From positions 213,888,965 to 213,952,964 of the forward strand of contig OX352774.1 of assembly GCA_947095535.1 (NCBI GenBank): a stretch of DNA of 64,000 bases. The letters run 5' to 3'. Below, piece by piece: positions 1-10,884 of the stretch. The notes beneath the pieces were generated by a model that did no database searches, had not been told where the DNA came from, and saw nothing but the letters and a program-made list of their open reading frames with translations. Made by a program: the position numbers and the translations under genes. This DNA comes from Poecilobothrus nobilitatus. Taxonomy: Eukaryota; Arthropoda; Insecta; Diptera; Dolichopodidae. Position 1 is the first letter of the stretch. The number at the start of each line of letters is the position of its first letter.

Positions 1-1209
1 ACATCAGACGATAAGCCGATTAGAAATGTCAAAAAGTATGTAATTATATAAATTTAAGCCTAGTCTAGAAGATAATTTATAAAAAAGAAATTTTATATGT
101 ATATATAATGAAACTTAATGTAAGAATTTTTCACATTAGAATTTGACATTATAAAAATTTACAAAACGATTTTAACGAGGACAATACTCTTTAAAAGAGC
201 ATGATGAACTCTTGTAATCTGCATGATTAATTTCAGATTGTAAAACAAAAAAGTTTTCATTTTACAACTTATATAGCACAGCTATGCATATACCTACAAA
301 TCTAGAACTAACTAAGTAAGTATAACTATATGCATATTTATTTGAAATTAATTTATTATAAATTCCCTAAAAATTATCTTATAAAATTAAATGAACTATA
401 ATTTCTCGAAATAAATACCCAATCTGCACATTTTTTTATATCTGTTAAACGTAAGAAAGGAAGTGATTAATTAAAATATTGCAGTTTTGTACATAACTAT
501 ATGTATGTATATATATGCATTTTATAACGATGAACATATATTCATATTTATAAATATGTATTTCAAACGCACATTAAAAATTCACAATAAGTATATATAT
601 ATATATATATATATATATAACAAATACTTAGTTAAATTAATTAAATATTAAAAACTGACTTCAGACGTCAATTTATGGAAGTCTACTGGGTGTGTCAACT
701 CTAAAATAGAAAAAATTCTATTATGGAAATTTACTGGATGTTAAATTTGTTATTTAGAGATGTTTTTTTTTTTTTTTGGCTTAAATTATTTCAAGATTTA
801 AGACTTTTAAAGTCAAACGTATTTTAAACGTTGATTTGATATGATGTGACGAAATTAAAATGGCAAATCATGACACAAAGTAATAATTTTTTTATTTTAA
901 TTTTGGTTTTTTACAAAACAATTTGAAACTCTATTACATTTTGAAGACTGTCATAATTACGTGACTTTTCTCGTACTTATAGACTTCTGAAATTATTTTA
1001 AACCTAGTAGACATCATTAATATACCTTTACTTATACAAATATAAGTTTTAAATATATTTTCCTAATAAATAATAAGTATGTAAGTATATATTATTACAT
1101 ATAGATTAAGTAGAAAAATATAAAGATATTTAACAGAATTTTGTACTAAACATAAATCATAGTTAAAATTGCAGTCTTCTAAATAGTTAACTGACTATTC
1201 ATTTCAATA
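1..1209. other. AT-rich non-coding stretch
   Basis: No gene is visible. It contains a (TA)n microsatellite at 592-619 and a diverged two-copy tandem repeat of period 48 (674-721 and 722-757, each starting TATGGAA and carrying TTACTGG or CTACTGG). The rest is low-complexity A/T sequence with short open frames expected by chance. Confidence 0.6.
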
Positions 1210-1328
1210 AGCTGAAATCAGAAACGTCATTTGCATGTCAGAAGCCTTTACTTTATTAATAGGTTGTCTGTGTTTTAAATTATACTGCAAGAGAAATTGA
1301 TTTGCAAATGACGTTTCTGATTTCAGCT
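1210..1328. repeat. Perfect 26-bp inverted repeat (foldback, 67-nt loop)
   Basis: The arms 1210-1235 and 1303-1328 are exact reverse complements over 26 bp. The left arm begins AGCTGAAATCAGAAACGTCA and the right arm ends in the complement, TGACGTTTCTGATTTCAGCT. The 67-nt spacer shows no symmetry. No clean target-site duplication flanks it (left flank TTCAATA, right flank ATAATAC). A short MITE, a recent foldback insertion or a transcribed hairpin are all possible. The arms are less A/T-biased than the surroundings, so chance symmetry is very unlikely. Confidence 0.85.
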
Positions 1329-2707
1329 ATAATACTTACGAGTACTTATTATTATTAAAATAAAACTAAAGATACTTACTTATAATTTTTCTAATTATAT
1401 CATAAAAAGTCATAAAAAATTAAATAAAGAAAATTAAATAGAATTTCTTTTTAAATAAACTTATTATTTTACATTTCCTGTGGTTATGCTTTTTCATCTT
1501 AAAATTTTTTTTTTTTATTTTTCCTTTTATTAAAAAAAATAAATGAAAAAAAAAATGAAAGAAAAAATGTCCATTGCTTATGTATGCTTTTTTATTTTGT
1601 TTTATTTATGTACTTTCATTGTTTGAGCATATTTTTGCGGTTTTGAAATTTATAAACAAATTAAATTTTTTCCAGACAAACGCGCGTTTTTTTTTATCTT
1701 TGGTGTTGTTGTTTTTTTTTTTTTTTTGTAGTTTTCTAGTGAATCGTTTAGTCATAATTTAAGTTGTCCCCTACAAAGTATAGAAACAAAATTTTATTTT
1801 CACAATTTTTGTTTTTTTTTTTTAATATCTAAAAATAGTTTTTTTTTTTCCATTTCCACTAATACATTAAAAAAAAAACATTTATTGCATATATAAATAA
1901 ATTAATACAATATATGTCTCGTGGGCATTTATACTTATTCATGTGTTTTTTTTTTTAATTTTAACTCCCAAAATGATGCATTAATTTAAATACAGATTCA
2001 TATACAGATACAATATACAGATACAACTTATAGATACATTATTATAATATTATATATGTTATAAACATAAAGCACAAATTTAAAATTATGGTTAATATTT
2101 AATACATACATAATAATTACATACAATACATACATACATAATTATGTACAATAAATATGTAAAATATATAAAAATGATAAAAAAATTTGAAATAGTTAAT
2201 GTTTGAAATGAAGAGAAAAATTAGAAAAGAAATAAAGACAAAAAAAAAAGTTCATTAAAGTTCATAATGGAGGAAACAATTTAATGATCTTTAGATTTTA
2301 AACAACTTTTTTATATTTATATAATATTATAATACTTACTTAGTTTTTAGATTAGAAATTGGTTTTTGTTTTGTTTTAATGCACTTAAAAAGAAAATATG
2401 TTTCTACATATGGTTTTTTATAAATTCACGTAGGCTTTGTTTTTTTTTTTTGATTTTGGTGAAAGAATTCTTTTAATGGTGGCAAATTATTTATAACATT
2501 TATTTTCTTTTTGATTTTTTTAAATACTTATTATATAATATATGGTATACTTATGTAATATATGGTATACTTATATAAAATATAGTTTTGTCGATTTTAT
2601 GCAGGTTTTTTGTTTTAAATTTAGTTATTAATTTAGTTATGCCATTTAATACCAATAAAACTTCTTTTTATGATTATAAATACAGATTACTTTTTCTTTT
2701 ACTTCCT
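1329..2707. other. AT-rich non-coding stretch
   Basis: Homopolymer-rich sequence with no convincing gene. A 20-bp unit containing TATATGGTATACTTAT is tandemly duplicated at 2536-2575 with one difference. The open frame at 1574-1762 encodes mostly F, L and V from T-runs and is not credible as a protein. Confidence 0.6.
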
Positions 2708-3149
2708 CTGGGCCGGGGTCGAATTCCGCAACTGTGAAAATTCTTATGGTGCATATTAAAAATTTTTTCTTTTTCACCATATGATTTTGTATTTGCACCA
2801 TAATTTCAATTCCGCAAGCATGAATAAAAACTGAAATACTGAATGAATATGATCAATGCTAAATGTACTTTAAATAATACTGACTGTCATTTTAACAATA
2901 AGTCCATATTGTTTTCCATATAATTTTATAAATATTCCCTTTGCTATTTTTTCATTTTTACTATTTTAATTTTTAATTTAAACAACAACGAAAAAATGTC
3001 ATTTTAAAAACAATGTTATTCAAAGCCAACTCACTATTTTTTCATTTGCACTGTTGCCGCTTGCAGAATTACAAACCGGTGCAAATTGAAAATTTGCACG
3101 GCAACTGTCAAATTTTTTCATTTGCACTGTTGCGGAATCCGGTCCCTGG
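2708..3149. mobile_element. MITE-like element with imperfect TIRs and subterminal repeats
   Basis: The left end (2708-2736) and right end (3125-3149) are inverted copies. The shared core is CGAATTCCGCAACTGTG on the left and CGGATTCCGCAACAGTG as the reverse complement on the right. The outer bases read CTGGGCCGGGG and CCAGGGACCGG. Inside, a 21-bp motif (TTTCATTTGCACTGTTGC preceded by T's) occurs exactly twice, at 3037-3057 and 3113-3133. Inverted relatives (GTGCAAATTG, GGCAACTGT) lie between them. This is the subterminal-repeat pattern of non-autonomous DNA transposons. The CAGGG-like terminus recalls hAT elements, but no 8-bp target duplication was found, so the superfamily is open. Open frames on both strands here are by-products of the repeat. 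Confidence 0.6.
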
Positions 3150-4559
3150 TTTGATATTGCAGTTTTTGTATTTGCATAACATTTTCGGTGAAATAAATAC
3201 CCGGAATATTTTAGAACAAAGCATAAATTTTTTGAAAACATTAAAAAATACTTTCATTGAATTTATTTATAAAACGAATTTTAATTTAAACAAAAAATTC
3301 AAATTGAAAACTCAACGAAAATATTTGTTTATATGTCAAAATTCAAATATCAAATTTGCATGAAACGAATACGAAAATCTTTGTTACTTATTTAGTTACT
3401 TATTTATTAGGTTTGTTTGTTAGAAAAACTTTTGGTTTGGTTTAGTTTATGAAAAGTTTGTATAAGTAATTGGTTTTAGTAAAGTTTAAAACATCCAACA
3501 CAGGACTAAAAGAATAGAAACACTTTTCTGTACTTTTTCAATGTCATACAAAAACATTGCGCTATTAAAATAAGCTTTTGGTTTACGCATTTTGTATTTC
3601 AGTTTATTGCAAAAATGGATTTATTGCTAGAAATGGATTTGAAATTGCAAAAATTGAATTTAATTGAAAAAAAAAAGGAATTTTTTTTCTTTTATATATA
3701 CTTACCTTTTTTTTTATATTTGAATTTTTTAGAATATTCCTCAGCTTCTTCAGATATTTCTGTTAGTTAGAAAAATGAACCCTATAAAATATAAAGTTAG
3801 AAAAATAAACCCTTTAAACTTTTAAAAGCTTGAGATGTGTTACTTCTAGCTTTATATAATACGTTACATACATAAAAACATATATATAAATAAATTTTAA
3901 GCTGTGAGTTTTAGTCCTGTTTAGCGTCTGTTTACTAATATTTTTTATCCATTTATTTGACAACAAATCTGTCAAAAAAAAAAAATAAATAAATAAATTT
4001 AAATCTAAAACTTTCAAAAGATTTTAAGATAAAAAATTTTGAGAACAGTTTTTAATACTTAGATAAAATCGTAAATCCTTTTTCACGAAATATATATTTT
4101 TCTTAAAGAGAAAGAAGATTTTGGAGAAAAGTGCTGCGAATCAAAAACCAATGTAGCCATATCAGTCCACAACAGTTTTTACATTAAAAAAAGGTACGTG
4201 TTCGGTTGAAAAATTAAATAATATCATTCGACCTGGTAAATTTAATTAAATAAGTAACTAACTTTGATTTCACCTAGATCAAAAGCTAACATGAAGTACA
4301 CACGTTTTTAAAAAAGTGAAACAGCTTGCAGATTAAACTAAATAGTTATCAGTTTGTAAATAATAGATCATAATTACTTATTATAGCAAAAGCCTTAATT
4401 TTTTTCGTAAGGGAGATGGGAATCTTCCAAAGACACTTGATATTGTCAGACTGAAAAATGAACATAATACACATAAATACACATAATGGACATAAATGAT
4501 GAAACTTCTATCTGCTAACGCAGTATATTGACTAGGGAGTAGTGATTAAAAAGAATAGC
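3150..4559. other. AT-rich non-coding stretch
   Basis: No gene recognised. From about 4390 the sequence becomes less A/T-biased and may belong to the 5' part of the LINE relic that follows, but no motif could be read there. Confidence 0.5.
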
Positions 4560-5448
4560 ACAATATGATGCGGAAACATTGTATTGGGAGTGGGATTGTA
4601 AGGAAACAATGAATTCGCCTATTATTATTATTATTTTGCTATCTGTAACAATAGCCGTTTCAACAGTTACAATATGCAGTAGTATATAATACCTCCTACA
4701 TGAGGTAATTATTGAAGGTAACCCCCACTGTCACTCTAGCAGCTATTATTATTGGTAGTTATTAGTATTACTTATTAAATATTATTATTATTATTTACTG
4801 CAGAGTCAGGACCATCAGTAGGACATACAGTCAGGACATACAGTAGTACATAAAACACTTTTCTGCTTGAAATAATCAAAGATAGCTCTACTGTAGCCAG
4901 TAGCAGTTATTATTATTACTATTATTATTATTGTTACATTTACAAATACATTATGAACATACTTAAATGAAGTTGAACTCTGGGGTAGGTATTCAACCAG
5001 TGTATCAAACATATAGAAATAATTGAGTATATTAAATCTAAAGCTCAGATCAATGCCAAATGCACCTTGGTATATCCGTGCAACACAAAAATCACAACGA
5101 AAGGATAAAACAATCACAAGGAAAGGAAACAACACAACAATCACAACGAAAGAATTCATAAACTTGTTCAATTAAAAAAGAGATACATAGCATAGTAAAA
5201 AATATTTCATTTGACTAGATATTCATCCAAACTTCCTGGCAAGAGAACTTAGAAGAAGCACCACTGCAAAATTTTAAAACAATCAACATTTGTCATTTAA
5301 AGGAAAAATTCAATGGATTTCTGAGTTATTAAACAAATTGCTAAATGATTTACTAAAAACCAGTTAAGCATTTCATATTTTATAAATTGTTATAAGTGTA
5401 AATAAGATATATTTAGCTGTAAATAAAGTCGGGTGCAAAAAAAAAAAA
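4560..5448 (+). pseudogene. Decayed jockey-like LINE, 3' end with poly(A) tail
   Basis: One plus-strand frame starting at 4957 reads ELWG (4975-4986), then, after two in-frame stops, a stretch ending NAPWYIR (near 5055-5080). ELWG followed by NAPWYIR is the spacing remembered for the C-terminal end of jockey-clade reverse transcriptases, where ELWG closes the RT-linked region. Further on, a second frame gives HPNFLAREL (about 5223-5250), which resembles the HPN-LAR tail of the same proteins, so at least one frameshift separates them. An A/T-rich 3' UTR follows and ends in a 12-A run at 5437-5448, placing the 3' end. ATT-type microsatellites (4621-4634, 4908-4932) have expanded upstream. The 5' limit is uncertain. 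The 118-codon open frame on the opposite strand (4815-5171) is a shadow. The element is dead. Confidence 0.7.
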
Positions 5449-6753
5449 GAGAAAGATGTTAAGCTTATATATATATGAAATTTACATATAAATATCTATT
5501 TTTCTTTAGTTTCTTTCCTAAAGTTTTGGGTCAATTTTATTTGCTAAAATATTATTTAAATTTCATATTCAATTAAAAACTATTTTGCATAACTATAAAT
5601 TTATTAAAATCATATTTTATACTATGAATATAGTTATACAAATATACATAAGTATATTGTATACTAAACTGATTTTATTTTTTATTAAATTATTCCGGAA
5701 GTCTTTTAAGTCTATTTTGGGTCATAGAGACCAATATGTTAGTAAGTATTTATACATATATATATACAAAAAAAAAAAAAATACAAAATATTTTTATTTT
5801 TATTTTTGTTTTATTAAAAACGTCCAATTTAATACAGAAATCAAGTAGAGTTGGTTATTTAATATTTTCTTGTGATTTAAAAACTTTCTATGAATAAAAA
5901 TTATAATGTTAAATATTTTTGTTATATAGATTACATATCTATATATATATATGTATGTGAATAGCAATGATTAAAATTGAAAATAAGATTGAAAATTTTT
6001 TCACTTTCATCTTTTAATATAATTATATATATATAAACTAACTATTAGTTACTTTCTCTAAAAAATTTTCTTATGTTCCTTATTCAATTTCAATTATTTT
6101 TTGCATCTTGTAAGTGCTTGAGTAAAAATGTGAAATATGGTTAGTTTTTTTTTTTTTTTTTTTTTCAGTTTTCCACCTAAAGTAAGTAATAAGAAAAAAT
6201 ATTCAATTGCGCGCAGTAGCATCATTTTACTGTTTTAGATGTGAAAATTTTATTGAATTCCACATATAGTTGAAATTTCATTTATACTTAATACTTAAAT
6301 ATAATTATTGTGGTTGATGCATGATATTATGGCTTATTTGTTCAATATTTTTTATATTTTTTTTTTTTAATTTGTAAAACTTGTCATCATTGATTTTATT
6401 AATTTCACGAGATTTTTTACTCTGTAAATAAAATCATAATTAAAATGGTAATTTTAAACATATATTTCGTTAAAAATTAAGACGTTTTATAAAATTGATC
6501 TCTCATTTTCATCTCAAATATAATATAAATGTTTTCAGTTTTCTTTTTTGAAGCATTTGAAGCTAAAATTGCATTTTTTAACCGTTTGTGCATGATTTTT
6601 TTTAAAAAGAAGCATATGCAAGTATATTGAAAAAATGTATGTATATTTGCTAAACTTTTAGGTATAAGTATGTGTAAATGTTGACAATAAGTCCAAACAA
6701 ATGTATAAGTATATAAATAAAAAGAATTAATTGTGTCATACTCATAACTCATA
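5449..6753. other. AT-rich non-coding stretch
   Basis: Low-complexity sequence with T-runs and TA-rich blocks (for example around 5940-5955). Nothing gene-like or repeated elsewhere in the window was recognised. Confidence 0.55.
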
Positions 6754-6755
6754 TA

Positions 6756-7328
6756 TTGTGAGCGTCAAAAAAATGTATACAACTTTGAAATTTTTAATTT
6801 AAATTTTATTTTAAATTAAATTTTTAAAATAAATTCACAACAAAAAAAAAACTTCTGTTTTAACGAGTCAAAAATAAAGTAAACAGATTTGTAAAATTTT
6901 AGTAGCTTCAATTATCTTAATCTTTAAAAGAGGGAATCTACTCGTTTTTGAAACTTTAATTTTACTGTAGAATATTCTTATTTATACTTATTCTAATTCA
7001 TTCTGTTCATTATTAAAAAAAAATTACGTAAAATAGGCAAAATAACAGACATCATAATAATTGAGAACAATCATAAAAAAAAAGTATAAAATCCATACAA
7101 AAAAATAAAAGATTTTATAGATTAGGGTATGCTCAACGTCTAACAGCTAAAGAAATAAGATCAATAGTAAGAGAAGTTAAAGAATACTCATCTCCTAGTA
7201 TAGTATTTCAGAGAATATATTACGATCATATCAGGTATTTCTGTAAGTGAAATTATATTTCGTCTACTTACCTATGTAGTTTTAAATTAAAAATTTCAAA
7301 AGTGTACACTTTTTTTTGAAGCTCACAG
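6756..7328 (+). mobile_element. Tc1-like DNA transposon relic, 49-bp TIRs, TA target duplication
   Basis: The ends 6756-6804 and 7280-7328 are inverted copies over about 49 bp. The left begins TTGTGAGCGTCAAAAAAATG and the right, reverse-complemented, CTGTGAGCTTCAAAAAAAAG. Both continue through a GTATAC/GTGTAC motif to a shared TTTGAAATTTTTAATTTAAA. The dinucleotide TA sits immediately outside both ends (6754-6755, 7329-7330), as expected for Tc1/mariner insertion. The element is only 573 bp, so it has lost most of its coding region, yet it still carries a transposase fragment (see 7107-7275). It is non-autonomous. Confidence 0.85.
7107..7275 (+). pseudogene. Tc1-like transposase fragment (DNA-binding region), frameshifted
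   Basis: From 7107 the plus strand reads KRF, then QRLTAKEIRSIVREVK (7134-7181), without a stop until 7248. In Tc1-family transposases a KRF motif is followed by a K/R-LT-R-E-R--IVR-VK segment in the second helix-turn-helix of the paired-like DNA-binding domain. After a frame change near 7215-7231 another frame gives SGISVSEIIFRLL (7231-7269), matching the GISVS-x-x-T-I-x-R-x-L recognition helix of that domain. The catalytic DDE core is absent: the right inverted repeat starts right after the fragment. The match is from remembered family consensus, not a search. No start codon or complete frame survives. Confidence 0.7.
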
Positions 7329-7330
7329 TA

Positions 7331-10300
7331 TATGTATACAGAGCGCTTTGCGTTAACATTTTTACTCCAGTATTAGCACTCAAAAAAACAAAAATATGCT
7401 CTGTTGTGATCATTACATTACTAACATTATAAAATTAATTATGATAAGAATTTATGTGAAATTTCATTGGTTTGACGTAACGGGATGGAGTAGACTAACT
7501 GTCACACATTTTTAAACTTAATAAAGTATACATATTATGTAATACATAATATACTTAGTGAAGTTAGATAAGTATTTTAAATTTTCTAAAAGATTATTAA
7601 AATTTATAGAAATAGCATAAGTACATACTTATACGAGTATTATATTCGTCCGGATTATTCTAGAGTTGATACAATCTATATCCTACCCTTTTCCTCATTT
7701 TTGTATAATAACTGTATTTAATTTTATTATGTAAACTGTATTTTGTATTTAATTTGTTTATCAAATATTTCAATTTTATTTTAGTGAAAAATATTGAAAT
7801 ATCAAAGTAAATTTTAAAAATAGAATCCATGTTTTCATACTGAATCAAAAACAAAAACTCAATCGTTGTCGTCCATAAATTGACTAAGAAATATTGAAGT
7901 GAAAAAATTCTATTTAATTTCAATGTAGACTTTCATAAATTGCTCTACAAGTTAAATAAATTATAGTCAGTTTTAATTACTAAGAGTGTATGTGTTTTTG
8001 TCTAAGTATGGATTTTTAATTAATAATATTTTGTTTGTTATAACTTACATATATATTAAAATTTAAAGATGCAGTTTCTTTTAAATTCATTTAAATTTTT
8101 AAGTATTTTAATTAATACATAAGTATATATATATATATATATGTTACTTAAAATCAATATATAAATTTTAAGTATAAATTATATAAAATATATATGTAGT
8201 TATAACTATAAGTAATTTAAAAATCTAATAATATGAGTTCTCTTGTGTTTTTATATATTTTAGGATAACATTTTTTTACCTATCCTTCATAATCTTAAAT
8301 TTTTCCTAAATCTTTTTCCCACCAAGAATCCCTTCTACAACCCTATCACATAAATCAAACTGTATATTTGTATTAAAGTTCCCAAGCTAAAGTTTGGTTA
8401 AAAAGGCGGTTGTTTTGATTAGTTTGCACAATTTGGCGTGTTTGACATTATAAGCTCTAACGGTACTTCGAAAATTTTACGTATATTTTTCAATAACGGT
8501 ACTTTATATCTCAAAAATTATTAAAAAACTATTTAAACCGTTATGGTCTCAAAAGATAGGTATACAAAAATCTCTTAAAACGCGTAACTATATATATCTT
8601 AAATACAGGTTGTTTCATTTAAGTAAATGGTGTTTAAAGGCAAAAATATGCTATTGTAAAATTTTATTGTAACAATTGTAACCTTTATTTTTAATTTTTT
8701 ATTGCCACAATTCTATATAACCGTACTTTTTTTTTGTGAACGAATTTTTTTCTCCTATTTTACCTCTTTTTAGCAAGTCCTTATTGGTTACTCTAGTTCT
8801 TTTCGCTTTTGACTTAAGACAAAAAATTATTACGTAGTATGATAAAATAAAAATTAATTTTTTTAAGTAAAAACTATCTTTTTACACTCCTTTTATACTT
8901 ATTTTTTTGTAATTTTAAGATTGCATTTTTAATTACGAATTTATTATTAAATACTTTTGTTAAAATATTAATAAGTTATCATATATTACAAATAAGTATA
9001 TTTGTGATTATTTCCAATTACTTACAAGGTTTTTACAATATTTTTTAATTTTTTTTTTACAACAAAATCTTTGTTCTTTTATATTTTGTATTGTGTTTTT
9101 TTTCTTTTTTTCAATTGCAATTAATTCGAATCGACATGTGTATTTTATTTATTCATTCATTTTTTTATGACCTACATAAAAAATTTCATTTTAAATAATT
9201 TTTTAGAATTTTAAATACATACATAATATATCACATACTTATATATTATAATAGCTTGTGGCTTATAACGTGCAATTTTATTTGTAACTTGCACAACAAT
9301 TTTATTTCATGTTTTGTTTCATGAAGGTAACTATAAACAAAGTACAACAAAAATACAACCCAAAACAAAAACAAATAATTTCTTTGTTGTTAATTTGAAT
9401 TAATTTAAATTAAATGAGTAGAAAAATGTAATCGTGTAATTAAATTGATATTATGATAATATGATCTTGAATATATATTACAAGTAATTAAAAGTACACG
9501 ATTTTGTGATTACTTATTTATTTTATTTTGTTAATTTTGTTTAAATTTAGTAATTAACTTTTGTGATCAACACACTTTGAGATCGATATACATACTTACT
9601 TATATATTAAACTTCCTTGATCATGATTTTGTAAAATTAAAAATGTCTTAAACTTAATTTGTAACAAGTTTATTAAACAAAAAAAAACAAAAAATGTCTT
9701 AGAAATGACATTTTTATGTAATAAATGTGTGTTAAGTATATTATAAAAAGTGCAAGTTGTCGTCAGTTGTTATTATTTTATCCAAAATAATAATTAATCA
9801 ATTTAAGAGAGGTTGCAATAACACCTAATGAAATAAAACCTAATAGAACAAATTTGCAATTCGAATGCGTAATATAATCTAATTTCGTAATACAGACCGA
9901 AGTTTCAGGGGTAAGTAGATTTTATTACTAAATTATGTTGAAAATAGGACCTATTCGACTTTATGACTACTTAATTCAAAAATTCGGGGTGGGTAAGAAA
10001 ATAATTATATAACTACGTACTTATTATGTTATTGATATAAAAAATATGCAAAATTTATGTATATAACATACTTATATTTAATTATAAATATTGCTTTAAT
10101 AATAATGAAGAATTTGGCTCAAAAGCATTGTTTAAGTCAATAATGTTTTGTAAAATATTTGTTATTATTATATCTATTGACGTTTTTTGTTTTACTTGCT
10201 TTTACTTTACCTTACGACGATAAACTAATTTGTAAGCTAAAGAAAAAAATCTACTAAGTAAATTTAAATTGTTCGGTCTTAAAACACATAACAAATGTAA

Positions 10301-10384
10301 AGTAGAATATTTTATAAGTCAAATATGTATAGTTGACTTTTATGACCACGCCCTTATATTTAATTAAAAAAGTTTACATTGGGC
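7331..10384. other. AT-rich non-coding stretch
   Basis: No gene found. (TA)n at about 8126-8142. A block at 8600-8650 (ACAGGTTGTTTCATTT) resembles a mariner-type terminus but no partner end was identified. TAAGTA/TACTTA words are frequent around 8100-8220. Confidence 0.5.
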
Positions 10385-10884
10385 GTTTTTCTTTTTCTCA
10401 TCAGATCAATGCTCAGAGCAGATGTCGAGCGCTCAGAGTGCTCTGAACTCTGACTGCTCTGAGTTAAAAAAGAAACGCTCAGAGCTCAAATTGTCAATTT
10501 TTATCCAAATTATTTCCTAAGGTTATTATTTTTTATTTTATTTCATTATTTTAAATGTAATGTAATAATATAGGAATTTATTTAATAAGTAAATAAAATA
10601 AAACAAAGTTAATTTATGAAAAATTTCATGTTTATATATGCGCGAGATTTTTTTAATGACGGTATTGTTATTTTATTTTATTTTTTTATCTTAATTTGAT
10701 GTTTTATTTTTTGACAACTGTATGAAATCTGAGATATTTTTACGAGCTTACAGATCGCGGTCTGGGCACACTCCGAGTTAAAAAAACAAACGCAAAATAG
10801 ATAATCTGGATAATCTGATCATAAAAAGAAACACCATTTTTTTGCTTGAAAGCTCTAACTCTGCTCTGATGAGAAAAAGAAATA
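10385..10884. mobile_element. MITE-like element with about 21-bp TIRs and GCTCAGAG repeats
   Basis: The left end (10385-10405) reads GTTTTTCTTTTTCTCATCAG. The right end (10864-10884), reverse-complemented, reads GTATTTCTTTTTCTCATCAG, one mismatch. Just inside the left end, GCTCAGAG/CTCTGAGC words recur in both orientations (10411-10490). The motif GAGTTAAAAAA(G/C)AAACGC appears near both 10460 and 10775. No target-site duplication could be recognised, so the superfamily is unknown. The open frame crossing the right end (10740-10958, minus) has no recognisable content. Confidence 0.6.

Noticed and set aside
3013..3363. 116-codon plus-strand and 73-codon minus-strand open frames
   Set aside because: Both lie mostly within the repeats of a MITE-like element and show no protein family features.
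4815..5171. 118-codon minus-strand open frame
   Set aside because: Antisense of the jockey-like LINE relic; the ELWG and NAPWYIR motifs are on the plus strand.
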